Part shown: positions 57,308 through 61,306 of the stretch, one piece after another
How positions within the stretch are numbered: the first letter of the stretch is position 1
How the letters are laid out: each line of letters opens with the position of its first letter
DNA from: Polyodon spathula
Lineage: Eukaryota > Chordata > Actinopteri > Acipenseriformes > Polyodontidae
Length of the DNA: 64,000 bases
Assembly: GCF_017654505.1 (NCBI RefSeq)
Contig: NC_054552.1
Span: 29,300,915 to 29,364,914 of the forward strand
Reading direction: 5' to 3'
Program-made: the position numbers and the translations under genes
The notes under the pieces: generated by a model
Seen by the model: only the letters and a program-made list of their open reading frames with translations
Database searches by the model: none
Told to the model about the DNA's origin: nothing

Positions 57308-60300
57308 GCATACACATACCATTGTGGCTGTGCAAGGTTTCCATGTCATCACTGAAATGGTGTAACATGCATAACACTCAATCATAAGATCCTGGTGAGG
57401 TGAGCTTCCACACGCAGTTGTTGGCTGTATTTTTGGGAATCTCATCTGACCTGAGATATTGGATACAAGGCAGCGTGATGGAGAACAGACATCGAGGCTC
57501 TCTAAAATGTCCATAACAATAATAATAATAGTAACAATAATAATAACAACGTTTCATACTGGCATTTTAAAGTTTGTGTTTCATGCTAAAGCTTTGTTTA
57601 TGCCTTTCATTCTGAAGCTTAAGACTAAAACTTATGTCTGTGTTCTATTTCTATTGAGTGGAGCCAAGATCTGCTGTGTTCAAGATGTGCCACTCCTAGT
57701 TTAAGTGAAGGCTGTCTGTGTTTCATTAAGGACAAAGACTGAAAGAAAACATGCATTTTCAGTGGATCTTTGAAAGATTAAAGCATTCTTCTGCTGCCTT
57801 GGATTTCCCTAAAAATTGTGTACTTACTTGATGGTGGTCAGTTGATGCATCCGATTTTAATTATAAAATATAAACCCTACATCGATTGTACGACTCATTT
57901 AAAAGTATTCATGAACCCTTTCCTCCTTTAGAAACCTAATTCTTCCCTACTGATGCTAGTATAGTAGCTCAACAGTCATCAAAGATATATATTGGTCATA
58001 AAAGGTTTTTACCTGACAAGATCAAATGAATATTTACAACAGGGTTAAAAGTGTAGGTGGCCATACATACTTAAACATATCACATTTAAATCTTTTTACC
58101 TGTATCTCGAGAAACAAATCTATCTGTGTTGAAACCCGATATTAAAGTAATGCGATATCTTCAAAACCATTTGCCCAAAGTTGATTAAACTTTATGAATT
58201 CCAGTTATGTGACTGTAGCTCACAGTGACTATTTCACTGTTCTGAACGACTGAGCTAGCGAAGGTTATATCTTGGGAACCTCATGATGTGAAAATCTAAG
58301 TGCTGTTGATGAAGGTGAAGGGAACCAGTGTTTTCATGGCACCTTTTTAATTTGTTATTAAATTTGTTCTTGGTTGGGAGACAGTATTTGGTAATGGCTA
58401 GTTGACGTTACAGGAAAGTGTATGTCATAAATGTGAAATGGTTAGTATTTAAGTGCTGATATCTGTGCTGAGACCACATCAAATTGTTTGTCAAATTTTT
58501 TTTATTATTATTATTTTTTATTTTTTATTTTACAGACATGCCTTGTTTTCATTTATGTTTCCACTCTATCAGATAAACAACTTTTCACTGGAGCCGTTCT
58601 GTGGATTTATACATTTCTTCTGTGTTCAAAGTATGAGGATTTCTAGATGTTACAAAGTCTAAACACTAGTGCATGTGGAGCTGTTTTATCTACCTCAGCG
58701 ATATCATGAATTACTGCAGTAGAGTGTAAAACCAGCTGCAAATGACCATTGTTGTAAATATTATGTACTGTGCAAAAAGATAAGCATGCACTAATGGATA
58801 ACAAACAGACAAGAAGATTTTAAAAAGATGTATATCTTATCCGTTAATAGTCCAAATGTTCCAAGAAGCACAAATGTTTTAGTAAAATGCATTTACTGAT
58901 AGCGTGATTAACACGCTGTTCAAGAATCTACATTGTTGCACAAATACTGCTAGAACATTGAAACACCCTTCAAGTCTTCAAGTCAAAAAAAACTTTCCTT
59001 TTGTCTCAGGAAAATATAGTAAAGTATAAAGTCATAATTACAAGCGTTAGTTCAAGTGACAGGTACCCTGTAGAACTTTTTTTTTTTTAATTACCAGCAT
59101 TTGAGAGCACCTCTTTGAGAAGACAAAAAAAAAAGAATTTGAAGTTAAATATTCAGAAGGCTGTTTTCTTCTGAAGTGAATAGGGATGACATGGTGGGAG
59201 GTCTCTTGATTGATAGTTTTGTACTCCTGGTCATATGACACTAGGTGGGCTAAGCCCAGGCACACCTCAGGACAGGCATACCTGAAACGGAGACAGGGCC
59301 CCAGGCCCTGGGGCACTCTGGAGGGGCCTTGCGCTGATCAGGGTGGTTAAAGACATAGAGACAGGGTAATCGTGCATAGAAGAGTGATTTGTTACTGAGT
59401 GGCCAGCGAGAGAATTCTCTTCAAACCTGACACCAAACAGACAAATTAGCGATATTATAATAATAAGTTGTCACACTGGAAGGCTACCTTCAAGGTACCG
59501 TATCAGGTATCTGCTTTGGTGTTTTGGGTACAAATTACAGTGTAGCTCGTTGTTCTTCTGGGGCTCAGGAAGTTCATGTTAAATATTTTTATTGGGTTTC
59601 TAAATTATTAAAGCTTTAAAATGCAATTTCCCATTTAGTGTTTCCTTATGAGTCCACTATAATGTTTTTATGAAGATTCCTAATGAAACAATACATATTT
59701 CTGTGGCATTTTCTTGCAAGGCTGTTTTTGTTCTTGCTGTTGTATGTGGCTTTTTTTTTTGGTTGTCTTACAAAAATTCTTATTTATACTTGTTTTTGCT
59801 TTTACCTATTTAAAAAGACATGTTCTTTGTCCATTTTTGTTTTCTTTTGTATTGTAGTAACTACTGCCCAAGCAAACAACCTCTAAACAAACAAGTTAAC
59901 ACCACAGTTTAGTTCTTCAATAAATACTGATCCTGAAAACTTAAATTTCCAATATCTGTTATGGGATGTAATGTTCAAGCCACAGGATAAACTGTGAAGG
60001 AATGATACAAATGAAACAATCCCTCTTTTCTGCAAATAATAATAAAAAGCTCTGACACCAAAAAGCCTCCAAACAGTGGGATAATGGCAGAACCCACTCA
60101 GTGGATCTCAGTTGAGTAGTTGCATTGAGAGCATGAAGGGAGAACAGCCTTGGCAGTGAACTGCTTGACTATGTGTATCCCCTGTAAGTGAGTCTATGGG
60201 ACACTATTTTTGTGGTTTAATACAGGCTTTCTTTTATCCTAATAAGCGGTGTGTAAAGAGATTTTATTTGTAATTAAAGACCTTTGTCCTTTCTGTTTCT

Positions 60301-60463
60301 TTTCCAGTTACTTAGTGTATATGGGTTTGATTGACAAGTTGTATGGCTGCTTCCTCTCTATACAAGGCCCTGTTGATGAGAATCCAAAGATGGCAACCTT
60401 CCTGCAACACGCTACAGAGCTCTTAGATGGCATGTGCAAGTTATGCTTTGCTGTGACTGGCAG
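1496..60463 (+). CDS. SCAPER: SCAPER, partial gene: 21 internal exons (span includes introns)
   Basis: SCAPER was found as a cyclin A/CDK2-binding protein at the endoplasmic reticulum. It is also known to act with TTC5 at ribosomes, recruiting CCR4-NOT for tubulin mRNA autoregulation; human loss causes retinal and ciliary-type disease. The spliced reading gives about 995 residues, numbered here from the first whole codon of visible exon 1. Residues 1-260 are a low-complexity linker, about 260-590 a highly charged Glu/Arg/Lys/Gln coiled coil, 634-656 a C2H2 zinc finger (C634, C637, H650, H656), and 677-995 a basic linker and helical C-terminal region. The identity is recalled from the human protein, which matches almost residue for residue through the coiled coil and finger. 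All junctions keep phase and no internal stop is seen, so the gene looks functional. Human SCAPER is about 1400 residues, so roughly 150 N-terminal and 270 C-terminal residues are outside the window. Confidence 0.97.
2861..2889. repeat. T-rich homopolymer tract
   Basis: Nearly unbroken T-run (one G) after a short GT run, within intron 1. Confidence 0.85.
3003..3029. repeat. (TA)n microsatellite
   Basis: About 13 perfect TA units in intron 1. Confidence 0.95.
3338..3510 (+). CDS. SCAPER: SCAPER visible exon 2
   Basis: Acceptor TGTTTAG before 3338; donor GTACTG from 3511. One base completes a Gly codon, 57 codons follow and one base is left over. It contains SRLTPTGSSWADKVKSAHT, matching the human LAPTGVSWADKV segment. 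The rest (Thr/Ala/Asn/Gln-rich) is poorly conserved linker. Confidence 0.92.
3511..4451. other. Intron 2
   Basis: AT-rich sequence without a recognised element. The reverse-strand ORFs at 3803-4268 look like chance readings. Confidence 0.75.
4452..4702 (+). CDS. SCAPER: SCAPER visible exon 3
   Basis: Acceptor ATGCAG before 4452; donor GTACTA from 4703. Two bases finish a Gly codon and 83 codons follow to a codon boundary. It starts KKDAEGWETVQRGRPARPRS, against human KDAEGWETVQRGRPIRSRS, and has PKDDSDKEN, also shared with human. The tail is acidic and divergent (EKLRNAELTEEKADSQTED). The apparent ATG at 4532 is internal, not a start codon. Confidence 0.95.
4703..5318. other. Intron 3
   Basis: AT-rich intron. 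A strong-looking pyrimidine tract ending in AG at 5091-5092 is not followed by a usable exon (in-frame stop within nine codons) and looks like a decoy acceptor. A CTCF-like core is seen near 4888-4905. Confidence 0.75.
5319..5540 (+). CDS. SCAPER: SCAPER visible exon 4 (divergent, acidic)
   Basis: The donor GTGAGT at 5541 is clear. The acceptor is AG at 5317-5318, the best in-phase choice because an in-frame stop ends right there and the previous exon closes on a codon boundary. The junction then reads ...AVQ/FTADSPEDSEKSGS, which aligns with human QFTVSTLDDVKNSGS and supports the boundary. It encodes 74 residues, ending KLEIELDPTELSD (human ...ENEMDPSDIS). The polypyrimidine tract is weak. 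The nearby CAGCAG is a better-looking acceptor but would break the frame. Confidence 0.85.
5541..8053. other. Intron 4
   Basis: AT- and T-rich intron of about 2.5 kb with several T-runs (for example 6644-6662). The 102-residue reverse ORF at 6982-7290 has no recognisable motif. It ends with two in-frame AG acceptors 18 bases apart. Confidence 0.75.
8036..8053 (+). other. SCAPER: Alternative 5' extension of exon 5 (tandem acceptor)
   Basis: An upstream acceptor (AG at 8034-8035, with a T-rich tract before it) would add six codons, HCQHFQ, in frame before TQSMAEV. The human protein lacks these residues, so the downstream AG at 8052-8053 is taken as the main site. The upstream site may be used as an isoform. 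Confidence 0.45.
8054..8230 (+). CDS. SCAPER: SCAPER visible exon 5 (start of coiled coil)
   Basis: Fifty-nine codons, phase 0 at both ends, donor GTAAGT. It reads SMAEVLAKKEELADRLEKAN and continues as an acidic helix ending EADSEGDFS. Human SCAPER has the same SMAEVLAKKEELADRLEKAN. It forms residues 255-313 of the visible protein and opens the charged helical region. Confidence 0.97.
8231..8569. other. Intron 5
   Basis: Short intron with a G-rich run just after the donor (about 8257-8276), a common intronic splicing-enhancer type. Nothing else is seen. Confidence 0.8.
8570..8645 (+). CDS. SCAPER: SCAPER visible exon 6
   Basis: Acceptor TTATAG, donor GTATTT. Twenty-five codons plus one base. 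It reads MSYCGLSMDWNEVLADYE near its end; human has SFCGMSMDWNDVLADYE. The last base joins exon 7 to make Ala. Confidence 0.96.
8823..8940 (+). CDS. SCAPER: SCAPER visible exon 7
   Basis: Acceptor TCTTTAG, donor GTGAGC. Two bases complete Ala, then 38 codons, then two bases of an Arg codon. It contains STSWGDIVEEEPARPPGHGI followed by a HMHEKLSSPSRK tail, identical to human across this part. Intron 6 before it is only 177 bases. Confidence 0.97.
8941..9938. other. Intron 7
   Basis: About 1 kb with no recognised repeat or gene. Confidence 0.75.
9939..10050 (+). CDS. SCAPER: SCAPER visible exon 8
   Basis: Acceptor TTGACAG, donor GTGAGT. One base completes Arg and 37 codons follow to a codon boundary. 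It reads TIAESKRKHEEKQLKAQQLR and ends HKLQKLLER; human has TIAESKKKHEEKQMKAQQLR. Strongly charged coiled-coil sequence. Confidence 0.97.
10333..10473 (+). CDS. SCAPER: SCAPER visible exon 9
   Basis: Acceptor TTCCTCAG, donor GTGAGA, 47 codons, phase 0 at both ends. It reads EKEVRKWKEELLDQRRKMMD and ends AIIKKAQEEDAK. Coiled coil. Intron 8 before it is 282 bases. Confidence 0.97.
10474..11535. other. Intron 9
   Basis: About 1.06 kb; no recognisable element. Confidence 0.75.
11536..11691 (+). CDS. SCAPER: SCAPER visible exon 10
   Basis: Acceptor ATCTGCAG, donor GTATAG, 52 codons, phase 0 at both ends. It reads VNEIAFINTLEAQNKRHDVL and ends EEKQARDEAVQ. Nearly identical to human. Coiled coil. 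Confidence 0.97.
11692..12760. other. Intron 10
   Basis: About 1.07 kb; AT-rich. A short patch at about 12360-12480 is less AT-rich, but I cannot assign it. Confidence 0.7.
12761..12903 (+). CDS. SCAPER: SCAPER visible exon 11
   Basis: Acceptor TTTTGGCAG; donor GTCTGT from 12904, a weaker donor than the others. Forty-seven codons plus two bases of an Arg codon. It reads ERKRALEAERQARVEELLIR and ends EDAARERA. Coiled coil with heavy Arg/Glu content. Confidence 0.96.
12904..13476. other. Intron 11
   Basis: Nothing notable is seen. Confidence 0.75.
13477..13558 (+). CDS. SCAPER: SCAPER visible exon 12
   Basis: Acceptor CTTCTAG, donor GTACAT. One base completes Arg and 27 codons follow: DREERLAALSAAQQEAMEEL then QKKIQQK. 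Matches human apart from a few conservative changes. End of the main coiled coil. Confidence 0.97.
13559..14144. other. Intron 12
   Basis: Nothing notable is seen. Confidence 0.75.
14145..14297 (+). CDS. SCAPER: SCAPER visible exon 13 (first half of zinc finger)
   Basis: Acceptor AATTCAG, donor GTAAGA, 51 codons, phase 0. It contains HMEQIEQRKEKAAELSSGRH and then TPYERKKQCSLCNVT. The CSLC pair (C634 and C637 of the visible protein) is the first half of the C2H2 finger; the His pair is in the next exon. Confidence 0.98.
15366..15396. repeat. T homopolymer (31 bases)
   Basis: Unbroken T-run in intron 13. It could be the A-tail of a minus-strand retroposed fragment, but no body is recognised beside it. 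Confidence 0.9.
16379..16433. repeat. Perfect AT-only inverted repeat (24-base arms, 7-base loop)
   Basis: The left arm 16379-16402 is the exact reverse complement of 16410-16433. Each arm is an ATT/AAT triplet run joined to an ATAATATTAT block. Sequence of this kind can extrude as a cruciform. Confidence 0.9.
16490..16560. repeat. Possible dispersed-repeat fragment
   Basis: The phrase around GCAGGCCATTCGGCCTATC resembles a phrase I associate with dispersed repeats of several fish genomes. This is memory-based and the borders are unknown. Confidence 0.3.
16776..16883 (+). CDS. SCAPER: SCAPER visible exon 14 (second half of zinc finger)
   Basis: Acceptor GATTGCAG, donor GTACGT, 36 codons, phase 0. 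It reads ITSEVYLFSHVKGKGHQQAV, then a tail ending GRELSDEEV. With exon 13 the finger is C-x2-C-x12-H-x5-H, of the kind seen in matrin/JAZ-like RNA-binding fingers. H650 and H656 of the visible protein are here. Confidence 0.98.
16884..23158. other. Intron 14
   Basis: About 6.3 kb. A- and T-runs lie at 20087-20109, 20227-20253 and 20580-20621. The 137-residue reverse ORF at 18556-18969 shows no domain, repeat or signal peptide and is treated as chance. No transposon is recognised. Confidence 0.7.
20087..20253. repeat. A-run and T-run pair
   Basis: A 23-base A-run (20087-20109) and a 27-base T-run (20227-20253) about 117 bases apart in opposite sense. They could pair as a stem in the pre-mRNA. 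Confidence 0.85.
23159..23295 (+). CDS. SCAPER: SCAPER visible exon 15
   Basis: Acceptor TCATTTAG, donor GTAACA. Forty-five codons plus two bases of Arg. It reads EHLSLKKYIVDIVTDSSVQV and then a very basic stretch, KQKARKKAKKLRARMNS. The basic run fits RNA or ribosome contact next to the finger, but that is inference. Confidence 0.96.
24201..24220. repeat. T homopolymer (20 bases)
   Basis: Unbroken T-run in intron 15. Confidence 0.9.
25331..25352. repeat. A homopolymer (22 bases)
   Basis: Unbroken A-run in intron 15. Confidence 0.9.
27450..28070. promoter_or_regulatory. Candidate conserved non-coding block
   Basis: Less repetitive and less AT-biased than its surroundings. It holds well-mixed motifs (for example around 27510-27600 and 27860-27960) and no ORF or repeat signature. 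Its texture suggests constraint, but no alignment was possible. Confidence 0.3.
30867..30932 (+). CDS. SCAPER: SCAPER visible exon 16 (smallest exon)
   Basis: Acceptor TTCTAAAG, donor GTGAGT. One base completes Arg, 21 codons follow, then two bases of a Lys codon. It reads GKEYETSLEAKIQVPDSPYK and ends in Ala; human has AKEYESLMETKNSGSDSPYK. It is 66 bases long, divisible by three, so skipping would keep the frame. Confidence 0.95.
30933..31591. other. Intron 16
   Basis: Nothing notable is seen. Confidence 0.75.
31592..31718 (+). CDS. SCAPER: SCAPER visible exon 17
   Basis: Acceptor CACCACAG, donor GTACTG. One base completes Lys and 42 codons follow to a codon boundary: LQRLVKDLVKQLPGQDSGHW and then an SGLDRTLGEISRILEKQ tail. 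Human has LQRLAKDLLKQVQVQDSGSW. It opens the helical C-terminal region. Confidence 0.96.
33985..34060 (+). repeat. tRNA-like SINE head
   Basis: The A-box-like segment TGGGCTGGATAAAGCATTGG (33992-34011) and B-box-like GAGTTCAGATTCC (34028-34040) have the spacing of an internal pol III promoter. The acceptor stem does not pair convincingly, so a decayed SINE is more likely than a tRNA gene. Confidence 0.4.
34290..34310. repeat. G-tract
   Basis: Twenty-one bases, all G except one T, on the + (transcribed-sense) strand. Able to form G-quadruplex in the pre-mRNA. Confidence 0.9.
34850..34925 (-). repeat. tRNA-like SINE head, minus strand
   Basis: On the minus strand, TGGCTCACACAATGG (34893-34907) resembles an A box and GGTTTGAATGTTGGG (about 34855-34869) a B box. 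The arrangement is that of a tRNA-derived SINE 5' end. The downstream body is not recognised. Confidence 0.4.
37813..37838. repeat. T homopolymer (26 bases)
   Basis: Unbroken T-run in intron 17. Confidence 0.9.
39600..40250. promoter_or_regulatory. Candidate conserved enhancer block
   Basis: A stretch of balanced composition in AT-rich surroundings. It has many homeodomain-type TAAT/ATTA cores at 39850-40100, including GCTAATAATTGGATAGG near 39979-39995. No ORF or repeat signature is seen. SCAPER and ISL genes are anciently linked, and SCAPER introns are thought to host ISL enhancers; that link is recalled knowledge and not tested here. Confidence 0.35.
40980..41530. other. Unassigned GC-richer patch
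   Basis: About 550 bases with higher GC than its flanks, a TATTTAAGG-like phrase near 41277 and no exon phase that fits SCAPER. It could be an old LTR or non-autonomous transposon. Clear ends or target duplications were not found. Confidence 0.3.
42483..42630. repeat. Degraded interspersed repeat (candidate)
   Basis: Starts with ACCAGTGTTTCTCCC and carries TTAATTACCTAATTGA and GGTTGGAACAAGG. I associate this combination with a SINE or MITE-like repeat common in basal vertebrate genomes. Family and borders are unsure. Confidence 0.35.
42952..43067 (+). CDS. SCAPER: SCAPER visible exon 18
   Basis: Acceptor TCCCTCGCAG, donor GTAAGT. Thirty-eight codons plus two bases of Lys. It reads NNADQVAFQVGGGLSALEQI and ends CPNAVPRIPL. 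Human has NVADQIAFQAAGGLTALEHI. Helical C-terminal region. Confidence 0.96.
43457..43475. repeat. Pyrimidine/T tract
   Basis: A TTTC-type tract running into a 19-base T-run. Confidence 0.85.
44593..44639. repeat. Perfect inverted repeat in LTR U3
   Basis: GTGCTGGGATTCAA at 44593-44606 and its exact reverse complement at 44626-44639, with a 19-base loop. It lies just upstream of the LTR TATA box. Confidence 0.95.
44645..44653 (+). promoter_or_regulatory. LTR TATA box
   Basis: TATATATAG, in the position expected for the pol II promoter of the LTR and 6 bases after the U3 hairpin. Confidence 0.6.
44730..44751. repeat. (TAA)n run inside the LTR
   Basis: About seven TAA/AAT triplets downstream of the LTR TATA box. 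A short microsatellite that could date the copy by length polymorphism. Confidence 0.85.
47722..47795 (-). repeat. tRNA-like SINE head, minus strand
   Basis: On the minus strand, GAGGTCATCGGTTTCACTCC ends in a B-box-like motif (47730-47740). It follows a TGGCAAGATATG/CCTGGGATTGGG segment that could be the A-box side. Typical of a decayed tRNA-derived SINE. Confidence 0.35.
49292..49310. repeat. T-run joined to G-run
   Basis: Nine T directly followed by ten G on the + strand. Confidence 0.9.
51620..51743 (+). CDS. SCAPER: SCAPER visible exon 19
   Basis: Acceptor CTCCCCAG, donor GTATTT. One base completes Lys and 41 codons follow: SLCSAVNTYYLACSSCQNNC and then a VLFGNKITFLVDMLIHQLT tail. Human has SLCNAINVYNLTCNNCSENC. 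Several Cys residues are conserved. Confidence 0.96.
52412..52436. repeat. T-run joined to G-run
   Basis: Eight T followed by GGGA and 13 G on the + strand; the same architecture as at 49292. Confidence 0.9.
54056..54137. repeat. Compound (GT)n(TA)n microsatellite
   Basis: GT units to 54080, TA to 54104, GT to 54113, then TA to 54137. It directly abuts the Tc1 terminal repeat. Tc1 elements insert at TA, so the run was probably the target or grew from it. Confidence 0.95.
54440..54835 (-). pseudogene. Tc1 transposase fragment, left copy
   Basis: An open 131-codon reading of a DD34E-type (Tc1) transposase C-terminal half. It shows the second catalytic Asp in FFQQDNAPCHTAR and the catalytic Glu in DLNPIENLWNV, and ends ENQGYSTKY. 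An internal deletion joins an upstream segment (first-Asp region, another frame, within 54860-54990) to ENLLPSALTMF. The N-terminal DNA-binding domains are absent, so no active enzyme is expected. Confidence 0.85.
54971..55353 (+). pseudogene. Tc1 transposase fragment, right copy
   Basis: The mirror copy of the same C-terminal half. It begins around MNQAKYKVVLEE and has a one-base frame disruption near 55004-55009. It also has a 7-base deletion just after the QQDNAP codons (near 55076-55082, relative to the left copy) and PIKNLW where the left copy has PIENLW, so the catalytic Glu is replaced by Lys. The 100-codon ORF from 55051 covers the part after the deletion. Dead fragment. Confidence 0.8.
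56943..57175 (+). CDS. SCAPER: SCAPER visible exon 20
   Basis: Acceptor CCCTTTTAG, donor GTAAAA. Seventy-seven codons plus two bases of Ser. It reads LHVPDEDKTIFGRSVSKQLF, GLTTGLLKTTASVLGFLLSN and a Ser/Pro/Thr-rich loop, ending NCRVQDLI. Human has YVPDENNTILGRNTNKQVFEGLTTGLLK here. The hydrophobic segment is more likely a buried helix than a membrane span. Confidence 0.96.
57196..57310. repeat. Compound (CA)n microsatellite near the exon 20 donor
   Basis: CACACACTCGCTCG and CACACATACATG variants lead into an unbroken CA run at about 57243-57305. CA runs in pre-mRNA are known binding sites of hnRNP L, which can affect splicing of nearby exons. Confidence 0.95.
59298..59314. repeat. Short GC-rich palindrome
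   Basis: GCCCCAGG, one central base, CCTGGGGC: perfect eight-base arms in an AT-rich intron. Confidence 0.9.
60308..60463 (+). CDS. SCAPER: SCAPER visible exon 21 (last in window)
   Basis: Acceptor TTTTCCAG, donor GTAAGA. One base completes Ser, 51 codons follow, then two bases of an Arg codon. It reads YLVYMGLIDKLYGCFLSIQG, PVDENPKMATFLQHATELLD and a CKLCFAVTG tail; human has YVVNMGLIDKLCACFLSVQG. The next human exon (SYSIFDNNRQ...) is not found in this window. Confidence 0.97.
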
Positions 60464-61223
60464 GTAAGATGCCCAGTAGATGGGCTCTGTGGATTGCATT
60501 TACCTTGCTAAGACTTCTTGGGCTAGATTTTAACAAGCTTTTGGTCCAGTGCAAAGTTTGCTCCACTTTTCTTCTGTAATTACTTTGATGTTAAAATATA
60601 TGTATTTGGTCAACTTAACAGCTCTCATTTTCCATCGTAAATACAAAGCAAAATTGAACCTGATGATAAAATCTTCAATTTATTTGTATTAATAAATGGT
60701 GCCATTTCCTACCAGGATGACATGGAAATGTTATTAATTACACATTACTGTTGTTGAGTAACTCTAAGTCTGCAAGGCACTGTGTTTGTGTCTTGCCAGA
60801 TTGAGCATCCTGATGTTGGTGTCACATTTTAGCCTAAAGGAGAGAAAACCCTGGTGTCAAAAAGACCTGCAGTGTCTTTTTGCTTCCATTTTCTTTGTCA
60901 GCTACTATTGACTGGCTCTATTATGATAAATATAGTCTCTTGTTAGCCGTCCTTGAAACTGGATTTGTTTCCTACAGGTGAAAGCAGCGGACCACAGATC
61001 TATTCAGAATTGAATTCATTCATTCCTTTGTATGACTTTTGACATTACTGTACCAGGAAGCAACCTGCAGTGATTGCATTTGACAACCTACAAATCAGCC
61101 TGCCAGAGCTGCTCCTGGCAGTACTGGGTTGCAATCCACAAACACTCTTTACTGTGTTGAAACTATAAAAAGCTCTTATAGCATTATGTCTATGACCATT
61201 ATATTTAATACCTGCTGATAATC

Positions 61224-61306
<83 letters not shown>

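Larger units (their letters stand above)
57176..60307. other. Intron 20
   Basis: About 3.1 kb. It begins with a CA-type compound microsatellite 20 bases after the donor and holds a short GC-rich palindrome at 59298-59314. Nothing else is recognised. Confidence 0.75.

Noticed and set aside
57152..57514. ORFs rich in His/Thr or Val/Cys on either strand
   Set aside because: Translations of the CA/GT microsatellite.
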